Translations under genes and position numbers: made by a program
Assembly (NCBI GenBank): GCA_947359465.1
Contig: OX375872.1
Location: 6,701,741 to 6,765,740, forward strand
DNA from: Metellina segmentata
Lineage: Eukaryota > Arthropoda > Arachnida > Araneae > Tetragnathidae
DNA: 64,000 nucleotides
Direction: 5' to 3'
Part shown: positions 38,401-53,400 of the stretch, piece after piece
Layout of the letters: each line of letters opens with the position of its first letter
Position numbering within the stretch: position 1 is the first letter of the stretch
The notes under the pieces: generated by a model
Seen by the model: only the letters and a program-made list of their open reading frames with translations
What the model was told of the DNA's origin: nothing
The model's database searches: none

Positions 38401-41400
38401 TCTATTCATCTGAACTAAGATGTACCCTTTATTAATTTGGTAGAGATTTCTCATATTCATTTCTATCTCAGCAAAGGACTCTTAGACTTCTAGCATCATT
38501 TGACTGCTTAAATCAACCATGATCACTATTACTTTCAACTACAACAGAAAACTAATGCTATAGTTGTATTATAATATACACAATAGATATTTCATTATTT
38601 CTTTAATTGGAACATAATTTAAACTTCTGTATGAAATAAACTCCTTGTCTAATGTTAATAAAGGTAGCTGCGAAAACGTTTGGTGAAAAGATAGATGGCG
38701 GCACCTCCGTCCGCTAAGAGCAAAAGGTAGAATATGACCATGGCAGATAGTGGCCATCGTCGTAGAATACAAATTATTCTGTGAAAGAATGAAAGAAAAT
38801 TGACAGTGCAAGTTACTTTTCACACAACCAACACATCCACACTGACCAGTACAAAGATAATCGGATTACATTCATTTGTCAAGACATTGTGTACAATTCT
38901 TTCTTGCAAAATTTCGATTTCCATAAAAATCCAATTTGAAATTAAATATCTCTGCATTTCTTTTCCCAAACCCAAAGCCGTATGCATTCTATTTAATCAC
39001 AATTTGGAATCAATTCTTCAGCGAAGTGCGTGCTTGATCAGTATGAATGCATTTCGGGCGAAGAAACCAATATAAACAATATCACGTGATCGTAAGGAGA
39101 CGGTAGTAGCCAATCACAGCGAGCGTCTCATTTTAATCCCTGGATCGCTTAACACGCCGTTTGAGAATACTGTTTTTGATAATCCTTGAGTTAAATTGAG
39201 GATCAGTTGAGCCACAGGTAAGAATGAACTCGAGACTTGTGAATATGGCCGTACGTGTAATATACATATGCAAAATCACATGCCATGTAATTGGCACCCA
39301 CCACACTTTAAATTTGCAAATTAGGCAGTAATACAAATTATGTGTTCATATCCAAGGTTGCAATGCTCAGAAATTTTTGTGCTAAACTTTGGAGTTAATT
39401 GGAATTAGATATTTTTTTTCATTATTTGTTAAGTATTTGAATGATTCCCGTGCTTTTGGGAGGCATGAAGAGGACATTCCATTAATGAGACGGCAATTTT
39501 CTTTTGTAATAACTGCATTAGTTTTCCATTATGAAAACAGTGCTAAGCAAGTTGAAAAGTCACTTTGAAACCTGTTTACGGATGTCCTTGGGTTTCAATA
39601 TCCATTCCGCAATCAGTACATGGATTATTGCGATTGCTGGCTAGAACCCCCTAGTTCTCCGAGGGCTTTTAACCTCAGCTATGAAAAGGCCAATTTCCTC
39701 AAATATTGTGATGCAAAAGTCCTTCGAGCACTAGTACTAAAAGTCCTAGTCTAAATGAGCATGATTAAAGCAATTTTGTGTGCATGTAATGTGGAATCAA
39801 ACATAATAGTCCTATATTCTGTTCACTGATTAATCTAGATTTGTCCTAGAATCGGATAATTAACAAGGGTGTGGAAACAACAAGAAACACTGCCAGCACT
39901 TTTTTTGTTGAACAGCATGTCTTTAGTCATAGTAGTGTGGTGATTTGAACTGGGTTTTTTCAGTGGGATACCACTCTTGACCTGCACATATTCCCAGGCA
40001 GTACTGTGATAAATTTTAGAACCAAGTCCTTGAATCCTATGTGAGATTTTAAGCTACAGCAATCAGCCTAGATTTGTTTTTGATGGATGATAATGTTCAT
40101 CCACAGTACAGAGCTTTTGCATGAATGCCTTCACAGTGAGGGTAATTTTCTGATGCAGTGTGACTGGCATATTTCCTGCATCTCAATATCCAATCAAAAT
40201 CCTTCGTTAAAAAAAAATAAAATTTGCCTCAAGTATGGGAAAAATTGTTGCTTCCCATACTTGAGGCAATTAGTTTCAAAATAGATTTATTTTACAAAAC
40301 ACATTTTTTGCAAAATAATTTTTTTTGTAGATTCTGATGACGATGGATGGCTAAGTACTGAAAATCAAGCAATTACTGATTTAGAAACCAGTATTTGCGA
40401 CGAGAGTAATGGGAGAGATGATTATGATGGTAAAGAATATAGTGATGATTCAACACTTAATTTTATCAACTGGACAGAACCTTAACAAATTCAGAATTCA
40501 TCATCGTTTCCGTATGCCTCGGGACCCGTGCATAATTTGCCTATTTGTTCCTGTGCACTGGATTACCTGAAATTATTGATTCCGGATAAATTACTTCAAA
40601 GTATTCAGGAGAACACAAATAAGTACGCTGTTTGTTGTACTCGAGTCAGAGGATGCTCAGTGGCAACCATTTTCCAGCTTTACTGAAATATGGATATTTT
40701 TTGCTGTTTTTATTTGTTATAAGTATAGCTCATATTTTCCAAGGCTAACGGATTATTGGTCACAAAATCCTATATTGGAAAATGCCATCTGAGCTTCAGC
40801 ATGGCGCACATGTTGTATTTTCCCAAGTTGTTAATGGAAATAAATTTATACAAATAATAATATGATGTATTGGAAATTCACCTTTTTTATCAGCAAAAGA
40901 TTATTTTTGTATTTTGAAAATAATCTCACAAATTATAAAAATTATAGGAAATAAAAAATCTTTTTGCAATTGGTTTTCTCAAATGAGCGCAGTGAGAAAA
41001 ATATTAGAAAATAAAATTCAATTTAAAATACTAACACTAATTTGATTGAGTTTTTCTGATTAGAAAACTTATATGTTATGTAGTAAACTTTCGATCTAAG
41101 TTATACAAGCTCAGCTTGGTATAAGTGCTTACAAATGCTAAAATGAAAATGCTCATGTTCTGTAAAATACTTACGGATTTTAAGAGTGCAAATATAATTT
41201 TTAACAAAATTTAAAAACAACCACTTTTATTTGCACTTAATATAAGCACATACAAATTTTTTAGATTTCCAACTCTTAAGAGCAGGTGAAGTTAATAAAT
41301 TTAATTACATTTCTGTATGTTTACGACCTTTAAAAAATTCCGCTAGTTCATTGTAAAATATATTTTTCAAATTATGTTCATTATTTGAGATACTTGCATT

Positions 41401-44400
41401 ATTATCTATTTTTGGTTGTCTATTTTTTTTTCTCTGAAGGTTGTATTAATTCCATACATAAAATCCGTTTTTTTTTTCCTGATATTCTTTTATTGTACCT
41501 AACGTTTACGATGCAGTACTACATGACATTCACTATTTCATTGTTGGGTAAAAAACATTGTTTTCAAAACTTTTAAGAGTTACCATTATTTAAAAAAAGT
41601 TTGCATGAACATATTTTGATAGTTAATTAGACACAATTTACAGTGTATATTTCTTTTAATCTTTAGTAAATGCATGCGGGAAGTCACCTCTCACGAATCG
41701 TAATAGCTTGAGAAAAAAGAATAGAGCGGTCCCCCTGGTTCTCCCTGTCATCGGTGAAGTGATTATGTATGAGGAAGTCTCTTTGTTGCTTAGAAAAAAG
41801 GGGGAAGGAAACCTTAATGGATTTGGGTCGTCTCATTAGTAACAAAAGGACAGTGATATTTCGACAGTCTGCCATAACCAGAGGGTTAAGTAGCCAATTC
41901 AATCTAAAAATATCACACATTTTCAATTCAAACCAACATTTTTTTGCAATGTAAATATATCAGAAAAACACTATCAAAACACTATACATGCAAAAAATAG
42001 CATTACACAAAAATAGTATATTATTGTACATGAGGTATTCAACTTAAACTGTTATCATTTATATGCTAAGGGCAATAAAGTTATACTTACAGTAACTTCT
42101 TTGTTATTACAAGTCTGTATTCCAAATTCAACGTAATCGCCAATATTAAGACTTATGAACATTTTGCATTCGCTAGAGTGGAAAAACATCTTTTGCATCA
42201 CCCCTTTTAATAAAACCAAATGTTCCTTTAAAAGTACAGACAACATCACAATATCTAACAGGGGAGAGCTTTTCCAAACAAATATTCATTGCAAGGTCTA
42301 AGATTTCTTGTATTTTTGTTAGTAGCTATACGAAAAGGGACATCAGGATGAGGAAGCTCCACATGTCCATTAATATTTTCTGTAGAATAGGGCCATTCGC
42401 CACGATTTTTATAGGCAACTCTACCTTAAGTAATATCCTACATATCAGTGGTTACAAATTCAGAAACTCTTCACACATTACTTTGGCAACTTCAGAAGTA
42501 ATTTTACATTCAGAATTATAGTAGGCCTCCCAGAGGCAACTAAAAATGCGACTAAAGCGATTATTTTCAAGACAAAACGACTATGGCGACTTTTTTCAGA
42601 AAATTAACATTAAAAATCGTCAAAAGCAACTATTTTGGCATAAAACGTGAACTATTTTTATCGCAAGGCAACTTTTTCTAGGAAAATAACCGAAATATCG
42701 ATATTTGCCCTACATTGATCGATTTGTATGCTACATTTATCGATTAATCAATTTATAATCGTAAATATTATAAATGTTAAATGATGAATATGTTTATTCA
42801 TGAAATTATAGGAACAGAAAACCAAAGAAGTTAGAGAGAAAGAAGGCGAAAGAAAAAAACTAGAATTGTTAGAAAAATAATTACATGGGAGAAAAGAAAC
42901 AGTTTCAAATTTGGAATCTAGAGTAAAAGCTCTCGCAAGAGCAAAAGGAGGAGCCGTCTTCAGCATATTCATTATTAAAGGAAGGGAATGACCACTTAGA
43001 AAAAGCTGTAGAAAAGCATGACCCAGTTCAAATGCGCATTGCTCAAGGAATACTTGATGCAGCTGAACAAATGCATCATAAAGAGAGGGAACAACAAAAA
43101 AAAAAGCAAGTACACTGAACAGTGTTGTTCAGACAAGAAAATCTGCCCTTATTGATCATCTTTCAAAAAATCCTAAAAGCTTTAAAAAAAATTTACATTG
43201 AAAATTGTTCCTAACCACCTGTAATTACGTTTGTTATTTGTACAATAGAACACAAAAAGTGGAAAAGAAAGAAACTTTTGTGAAGTTTGCACTGTCATTA
43301 AATATATTCTATCCAGTCGTGTAATTTTAAGGTATGTTTCTTAATGTGTCTTTTTTATAAGGAAATTAATTGTTTTTGTTTATTTTAGTTCGTTAAGTAT
43401 TTTTTATGAAATCTTAGCATTTTATTTTAATTGTTTGTAAAGGTTCCATTTGTGATTGCCTGCAGCAGCTTTCTGTGTCTATTATAGTGCTAAATTTTGT
43501 ATGAGGAGACTATTTTGGCTACTATTTTTCACATGAGGCAACTAAAGCAACTATTTTCAAAGATAAGAACCACTGGTATGCCTGAACTAGCATTTGGTTA
43601 TCCAGTATTGTGATTATAAGCAATTTCAAATTCATTTGCATCATCGTGTTTTAAATTATCAATATATCCATAAAATTGACTAGTGAAAAAAGATATATTA
43701 CTTGTTGTTTGCAACATTGTATGAAACTATATGAATCTAATAAATTTTTAACTAATCCTGTCTCCTTAGGAGTGACACAACTAGGACTAGAATTGTTACT
43801 GTTACGAGGGCAGTCGTAATTCAATGTTTCATTTAAAGATGGTGAACACTGACAATTAGGCATTGCAGGGTCTTATAATTTAGTATCTGAACTTTTTTCA
43901 TCTCTTCTATAAGAAACAGGCTTGTTGTATAATAAGTAGTGTTCTTCATCCAGGAAGTTATGCAGTTTTGGTCATAACATGACCCAACTCACATTCCAAA
44001 TCCACTTTCGCTATAGGCAAACAAATAGTATTGTCTGCAAAATGAGATATTATCTGTATATATACACCTTTGTACATGTGTGACTTAACAGACTTTCTTC
44101 GAATTAAGTCTCTTTTGGCTTCTGTGTCTTGTAAGATAAAAATCTGAGATCCATTTACAGTCCCAACACTAATGTCGGGAGACATCAAATCCATCAATAA
44201 TTTGTCCCTCATTCCCAACTTCATTAGTAGCTATGATTTCAGTTTGCTTCAACTTAAGGCATTGAGATCTAAGATGATCATAGGAATTGCCTTCATAACA
44301 TTGAAGTTGTTTTCTTTGTTCAAAATTTTTCCCTTTATCTTTGTTTACTTCTCTTTTCACAAAGGGTTTATTTTCTCTATTTTCTTCCTTAAACTTATAA

Positions 44401-47400
44401 ATAACATATGTTTTCTTAATACTTTCTTTGTTCTGGAAATCTAATATTTCTGGCTGTAAGACTCCTATAAGCTTTCAATTCGGCCTATCCTTTCAGCTAA
44501 TTCCAATAGAGAATTCAAGTTCATCCATGCCTCATGAAAATATTCTTTCTCTTCAGATGGCACTCATCTCTTCATGTGCTCAGTGATATGCAACTTTCTG
44601 AGTTCTTCAAAAGTTTTTGATTTCCAAATCAAAAACCCATTCATCATATAACTTGTAAGTTGATGAGTGTAACTCTTCCATGTTTTATCTAGGACCTTTT
44701 GATGTCTGAAACATCTGCTTCAGTTTCTCAGAGCTCATTTTGCACCTTTTCAGAATAATACCTTTCACATAATCGTAACTGCATAATCAGGCAACTCAAG
44801 CCATTGTGCTCGAAATTTCTGAGTGCAATACACTCAGTAAATATGGCACCCAATCTTACCATCTTAAAATGCCTGGCAGGTTCCAGGTGGGGCTGCTCCA
44901 GATCTACTTTAAATTTAACTTATAAAACTTTTGTTTTACCGATAATTACTTATTGCTATGAACACTTGGTGGCCTCACAAGAAATTTGTGACCTACTCGA
45001 AAGATTAAAAAATCAGGCCCTTCGCCTTATTACTGGTGGGGTCAAAACAACCCCTATTGATGACATGTTGCACTGTACAGGGAACAAACCTATTGGGGCA
45101 ATTATAGAGGAAAGGGCTCTTCTTCTCAGGGAAACATTTTTAAAGAAGTCCTGGATACCTTTCTTTGTGGAACAGTGACTCTCAAACTTGCAAACGAAAT
45201 CTGAATACTCAATATGACTTTTTGCAGAAAGTTCTTGAGTTGAAGGAACATCATGAACTTAATTTTAGACCTGAACATCTACCACAATTACTTGATCCAA
45301 GTGCAAATAAAGTGTTTCGAATCTGTACTGAACTTATTCAGTCTGTCCTTAAAAGCAACACCAATGACTTGGTTTTGAGATCTATGGCATATGAGACTAT
45401 GAATACTCTTTATCCTGAAAGTGATTGGCTCCGGGTTTATACCGACGGCTCTCGTATGGATAACTCCATTAATTCGGGAGCAGGTGTCTTCTGTGACTCC
45501 TTTGCTTTCTATTCCCTAGTTGGGAGATATAGAACTGCTTTTGATGGTGAGATTGAGGCCATTTGTATTGACCTCTCTCAGTTACAGTGTCACTTGTGTC
45601 ATTTTTCCAGAGTGGTCATCTTGTCCGACTCGAGAGTCGCCTTGCAAGCAATTAATAATTATACTGGAAACCCATATTTCTCTTCTTCCTTAGACACACA
45701 TGCCATTTTAGCTCTTTCAAAATTTATTAAACTAGGGGGCTCCTCACCCTGCTTACCAAACCAAATATTCCGAAGGACGTAAAAGTCTTGACGTCATTGT
45801 CTAATGTGCCCATATTCGTATTGCAAAAACAAAAAAGTTACAATTTAAAAAGTACTTATTGAAAGAAAATCAAATGTAAGATGTCTATCTGGTGTAAAAT
45901 TTCCGCAGATTTCAAATTCTTTGAAATTTCAATCTTTTTTTAACGATCCCAATTTTACAAAAAAAGACCTAAACAATGCCAGTCAAAATTTTTTTTATTT
46001 GTTTTGCTTCCCTTTGCTTAAATTGTTTGTGTGCATTAAATGATGAATGTGTGATGTCTCTATCGCAAAAGCCATTTTCGTATTGGAAAAAATATAAAAC
46101 TTATTCAAAAATTAAAAGTTAGTTAACAATTTTAAAATTATTCAGATATCAAGTCTGTTAAAAATTTTTACTCTATCTTTAACGATCTAGGATATAGAAA
46201 AAATAATTACATAACTCCAGTTAAAACTGTTTATTTTTTTAAATTGTTCCTTGGAAAATGAAACGAAAACGGAAAAAATAAATTTGGAACCTGATTTCTT
46301 TATACTGTTGCCATTCTAAGAAAAACAATAATAATTTAAATCCATTGAATTAATTTTAAAATGTTCTAAATTGAATTCAGCGCGACCCAAATATCGCAAA
46401 AAATTCAGACTACCTGTGCCAGATTTCATTATTGAAAGAGCCATAGATTCGTCAGGACAGTACACACAAACAGACAAACACTTAATTTTACAATATTAGA
46501 GAAAAATCTTAAACTATCACAGCATACAATACATAAGAGGCAATATAATTAATTATGGTTAAATATTAGTTTTATTTTTAAACTTGTGTGTATAAATTTT
46601 TTTCAAATGATCTGATTTTGTTCAAATCACTTAAATACACAAAACATCGAAAAATTTCAAAGAAATCAAAACGAAATTTAAATTTTCGTTTAACTCTCAA
46701 TTTCGCATCTTTTGGCCATAACTTTATCACAATTTGATAATATATCTCTACTATTATAAAAGGAAGTGTTTGTCTGTTTGTTATGTGCACATTCCTGACG
46801 AATCTATGGCACTTACAGTAATGGGATTTGGCACACAGGTAGTCCGAATTTTTTGCAATTTTTGTACGAAGCCTGAATTTTAAAATTAATTTAATGACGT
46901 TTTTAATTATTATTGTTTTCCTTAGCAACAGCATAAAAGATCACAGATTCTAAATTTATTTTTTCTGTGTTTCCGTTTGAACGTCTTCAGCCAAATAACA
47001 AAACTTGTAACTTTTAGATTTTTTGCAATACAAATGCCACTGCAAAGAATCTCCTTTCGTTTTATTTGAGAATAGGGAAATCACAGTTTCCATTTCCTGT
47101 GCACAAACGATTCCACAGCGAAGGAAAGCAAAGGAAATAGAAAACATTTAGAGAGGCATTGTTTAGTTCTTTTTTGTAAATTAGGGTCATTAAAAATAGA
47201 TAGAAAATTTCAACGGATTTTAAATCTGCGGAAAATTTTACATCAGATAGATACCTTATATATTTGAATTTCTTTTAATAAATAATTTTTCAATGAAATA
47301 TTTATGTTTTTGCAAGAGATTGTGACGTCACGCCGATTGGATTTCTTCACATTTAGCCCATTGGATCATGCAGCATTTAGTAATGCCATGATGGCTTTTA

Positions 47401-50400
47401 TCCAATAGGCTACGAATTCCCATTAAGTTTGAGAAGCAAACCAAACCCCCAGGAATTCTGTTATGACTGTTACCCAATTTGTAGCAATCACCGGGGGTTA
47501 GTGAGCAGTGGTGTCACACCTGACCACACATAAAGAACTGAAAGGTGTAACGCCATGCTGGCCACACAGTGGCTAGTATTTAATAACATGCAAATGCACT
47601 TAATTAAATTCTATGAACTTTCATAGAAACATTAGTGTTTAAAGAATTACAATATAATTGAATTTGCAGGTAAAACTTTTTTAACCCAAAACAATTTAGG
47701 CTCTTTGCCTCACTTTAAATTCCAGTAAGCCAGAACCTTAATAAACTTAATTTAATAGAAGGGTGGGCCTACCTGCCTTTTCTACTGTCTTGCGTCCATA
47801 CCACTTCTAAGACACCAAAACTTAGTCTTATTGGTCACACTCCAAACTTAGTCAAAATATATATAAATATAAAACTTAGTCAAATTGATCACTCCAAACC
47901 TTTTTAGACATTTAAATTAGCATTTATTAAACACAGACATTACAACACACATGTTTTATAATTATGAAAGTAAGGAAAGAAGTATAATTGCTTAGTTCTC
48001 CAAATAACCAGTTGCTACAGATGTCTCAACGAGACAAAGACTAGATGACTTTAGTTTCATATGCATGGGCATAATCAATGGCCCTTGAGAGGCAATAAAC
48101 TTCTGAGAGCCGCTTAATCCACACATCTGATGCTAATACTTTACAAGCGCTAGGAGGGCTCTTGTTCACTGTTGTTCTAGAGATCTGGTTGTCAGCCGAG
48201 TTTACATCTTAGCAAATTAATTAGTTTTTCATTAGTAAAATGTGAAAATATTGGTGTATTTGCTATTTTCCTCATTTATAATGGAAATTCACCCAAAAAT
48301 TGTACTGACCCCCATTCCACTTTTACTTTTTTTTACCTGAAATCAGAATCGAGCAAACATTTTTCTTTTATTTTTCTATTAAAACTAGGTTTTCGAAAAG
48401 AGATAGTGGGTCTTAGGCCAATAAATTGAGAGTAATTTCAACATATTCCACTAAAAAAATTGGTTATCTACCCGGATTCTTCAAAACTGGCTAAATCCCA
48501 AATTCAAATTTTAGGTATCCTGAAATACTACAATATTAAAAGTATGCCTTAAATTCTTGGAGACCTTCCTCCTTCCCAATAGGACTTAATTTTTTTTAAA
48601 TCTAAACCATGATACATGTCTGTAAAACGATTTTGGTGTCTCCTCTAAAATTTATGAAAATGGATTGAGCTGGTTTTGAATTTAAACGCCTCACTTGGAA
48701 ATCAAAATATTTGAATTTTACCTTTATGACTTTTTTTCAGCAATATTTTTCATTTGACTCATTCAAATATTAATTTTCTCTAGGTTTTCTTCGAAAAAAT
48801 ATTTGTCACTCGTCCATGGAAAGCATTATTTGTTACAACTGATGACTCCATAAAAGAATGGTGGTTTCGATGGAAAATTGATCGATATGTGAGTTAAAAT
48901 ATCAATATTTATGCTGCAATGATGGAGTAAATTTAATCATTTTCTTGAATTTGAGTGTATGATATTTGTATGAAATAATGTATTAAATTTCATTTGCATA
49001 TAATTTCAGAGTGTGTCATTTGGAATGTTGTTTGCTTTTGGACTCCACTTATTGAAGCAGTATCATATATTAGATGATAAAAATCGAGGCAACTTATTCT
49101 CTAGAGGTATTTCATTGACTGCAGCTGCAGCTGCATTAATTGGAATAGGGGTATGTATTTTTTGCTGAGCATTGTTCACATTACAAAAATATATTTTAAA
49201 GTTAGAAACATGAAACTTTTTCCAATTTCATTGAAGGATCCTTTTTTTGTTTGCATTTTCACCTATAAGAATCTATCTTCAGGTCTTCAGAATGTGCTAA
49301 CATGTTTGATATCGATATATTGATTCAGTAAAACAACAACAAAGCTTAGGAAATATTTTGTACCACATGAGTTTGATAAAACCATGTCAACTTGAGCATT
49401 TCATTATGTGAATCAGTTTTAGAATGACGTATGTATTCCCTTTAATATCGAACATTCTTGCGTAACAACAAAACGTTACTTGTGTTTAATGAATAGCTTA
49501 AGTGTGTTATTAAAAGAAATGGCTAAATTTTTGTCTTGGTTAAGTGTAACAGTTTTTGAGGACTGCTTTGTTGTATAAGAACTCATTTATGGAGCAAAAA
49601 GACAAACCTTGTTTATTAAAATAGTCTTCTGTTGTAAAGTATTAGAAGATTTAAAATTATTGCTATAAATTGTGAAGATTGAAGAAGCAAAACTGTCATA
49701 AAATTCAATTGAAATTTTAAAGTTTTCACATTTTGGAACAATGTTTTCCAATTGGCAGGAATTGGGTTTGCAAATAACGAAACAAAATCGCAGTTTCCTG
49801 CCAATATTTTTAAAATTGAAAATAAGAGAATGAATATAAAATGTCTCATGTCTAATGGTAAATAAATTGTTGGGAAAATGTAAAACCAGCTTCAAAACAA
49901 TATTTTCTTTAAAACTCAATTCTCCTTAAAATTTCAATACTTTTTAACGGAAGATCATATTTTTAAATTTAAGCATCTTTTTTTGCTAGATGAATAAAGA
50001 TAAATTGGTATTAATGAAATAGTTTGAATTGCCTGCTGGCTATTTATTGTTTTAATTTGTCAAGAAACGTGATATTCTTTGCGTGTGCTTTCTTTCAGGG
50101 CTATGCAATATTTGCATTCCTTTGTAGAAATAAGCTTGAATGTAATGAAGTACATCCATATATATCTTTTGTTCCTGTAAGTAGATACCTTTGTTCTCAT
50201 TTTTACATGCCAACTCATTTAAAATTTCTTAGTTAATATTTTTGGTATCAGAATTTTTTTTCAAAATTAAAGAAAGATTTAGGTTTTTAACTCATAAAAA
50301 CTATAGTAACTCAGTTAAAAGTTAACTTATAAAAACTTTTCTTCACCAAATTCATATTTCACTTTTATCCTTCTAATAATTGGTAACAGTCAAACCTACC

Positions 50401-53400
50401 AAAAAGACGAACTTGCTTAAGACAAATTATCATTAATACAAACTAAATTCTAATCACTGCTAAGATGAGCATATTTTCAAAACTGTATGGCAAATGGATT
50501 ATTTTTAATCGTATTATCAGAAACATTTAGTGACTTCGAAATTGTAGATTTATTTGTGGTATAGAGAGTAAATGAAGATTCCAAAGAACATGAAGGAATA
50601 AGCATGCCTTCTTCGAAAGAAGCTTCTGCTGGCTTAGAAATTGTTCACTGCTTTTTGTTAGGCAATGAAAATTCATCTGCTCAATTAAATGGTTGACCAC
50701 AAAGATTTTCTTAAAGAATGGACCAGAAAATATCTGTAATTAAAAGTTTTCCGTATAATCAAGAATTATCTGTAATCTTTCTGAATACCATTTTCTGTGA
50801 ACCAAGAATTGAACCATAAGTAATGTAACTGCAGAATTCAGATAGCATGAACTAAGAATATGATTTTTTTACGGTCCTGTGAAATTCGTCTTAATGAGGT
50901 TTGACTTTACTTTTGTGGTTTTACTACTCAAATATCTAACTTGCATAAATCAATCTTGGGCAAGATGTTAATCATGATTCACTTGTGAACTATCAAGAAA
51001 TTGTGTGGAAAGAAAAAGTATGAACTAAAAAAAATATTTTATGAATTTAAAATTGGTGATTCAAGCAATAAAATAAATATATGGTGAGTCATGTCACTTG
51101 GAAAAAATTACAAGTAGTCTAACCATAAACAAATCTGCCCAGGCTTAATCTATATCTGTTATAATATGCTAAATTTGTCTTGAGTAATTGTTTCCATTTC
51201 GTTTATTTAGATACTATCTTACCTGATCCTAAGGAATATAAGTGGTTACTTGCGTACAAAGTACAGCATGTTTTATGCTTGGTTTGGAAATATTTCATTA
51301 GAGGTATGCAGCTGTTTTTCAGTGTTATCTCCAGGCCCCAGTAACTAGGTTTAAATAAATGGCCCGGAATTAAGTTGAGGTGACAGGCCCCTCATGAAAT
51401 AACAATATTTCCGTAGTACACTCATTGTTTAGCTTGCACACATGTGTAACTTTTTCTCTATTTCTTTGCATACATATTGTATACCTTTAACAATTCTATT
51501 AAGACATCTAGAAAATGAAATACATATTACACTGTTAAAACTTTCGAAAGTTCCCTGTCCCTTGCGCCTAGAGTCATAAAAATTTTAAATATAAGGGAAA
51601 ATAAACATATTAATAATGTGACTTCCATCTGAACCAATATATACCATTGACTGTGGGGTCATTCCACGTCAGTTCAACGTGGTCATGTCACCCACCGTCT
51701 CAGATTTGGATAAAAATTAGTGTACACCCTTCCCTCATAGTTGAATAAAAACCCCTAAAATTTTTCTCCCCTATCTAATTTTAAATTTATAGCACTTCGA
51801 AATTTTGTTAAATCTGTGTTGTGTGTTCGTCTTGAGGCTCTTGGGAGAAGATACCTTTGTATACATTTTTTCCCCCTCCATAACCAATGATCAGATTTCT
51901 TTGAAATTTTACACAGAGTTCAATAAGATGCTAAAAATTTCAGAAAAAAAATACAACAGCAGTCAAAAATTTTTATAAATACCTAAAAAAATTTATCAAT
52001 GTACTTGTATTCTTGTTTTTTTGGTGGAAAAACTAGGTTTAGAAAACCTAAATTTTCAGCATGAGGGTATGATGGAATCCAAAGCTTTTTATGTTGAAAA
52101 TTATTGCAAAGACATGCTCTTTCTCAACAAAGAATGAAATTTTGGGGGGTTTTATTCATTGTAATGAAAATTTTACGTTTTTTTCACATTGTGGGGGAAA
52201 ATGGCAACTGGGTAGCATTTATGTACAACTTTCCTACTACCCATAGCTGTAATAGAAAAAATAATTGAAATAAAGTTGTTCATCATAAAAATAACATAAT
52301 ATTGCCTATTATAGGTTTTTGTTCCATAAGTGTAGACTTGTTTTGGGGATATTTAAAATTAAGAAAATTGGCTATTGTGAATTAAAAAATATTCAATCAG
52401 AAGCTTTAAATGCTGGCAATTAAAGTAATAAGATATAGCAAGAAAAAGATTAAAATAATTTAAAATTATGCATTATATTCAATTATGCAGCATTATATGA
52501 TTCCCAGTTTGTTTTTAGAATATTATTGCATGCAAAGACATGTCTATATTTTAAAAGAAAGAAAATTATGTTTATCTGTTATCTTGAAATAATGGATGCA
52601 GAGGCTTTTTAACATTCATGTTAAATATATTGAGGTGTAACTCACAATGAAGCAATTTTATAACACCAGATACATAAATCACAATCTAGACAACAACAAT
52701 TAAACTAAATTAAAAAATACCATAACAGTCTATACTATTATCACAGTTAATTACATTACATGTTTAATGCTTCTTTGCTGTAGCATCAACATCACCTGTA
52801 AGTTTTCCATTTTTTCTTCCATCAACGCCATACACTCGTTGGGAAAGAAGTATCTTCTGCCAGTAATAATCTGTGGGGGTTGTACAATACCAAACATATG
52901 AGGAAACGGTATTACACAAAAATCATCATGGTAAGGCTAGCAGAATGAAGGTGAGGGTCCATTTGGGTGAAGAAATTTTACTAAAGCATCTCCCTCGTCT
53001 TGATTAATCACTGATATCATTCCAAAGCACCATAAATGATCATACTTACAAGCAACAAAACATTCAGGATACAAATCATCAGCATGCACAGAAAATTTGG
53101 GGAGGTTCTTCAGGTTAAAAGTGAGGGAGGGTTCTTTATTAATGCTCAGTCTTGCATCAATTGTGCCAATTAAGTGGTTTGAAGTTTTGAAAATTACGAG
53201 TTCCAGGGAGTGTCTGCACATCTCTGAAACGGATTTCGAGGGAAGAGCGGATTATGCCTACATCTTCCCTTACAATATAATGAAATTTTACTTTTTCAAT
53301 TTTTTCGTCGCATAAATCAAAAAATATTTTTGGACTAGTGATCTGCTTGTCAAGGGGTCTCTGAAGACTCCTCTAGCTAAACGTTTTGAAGTTCCACCAA

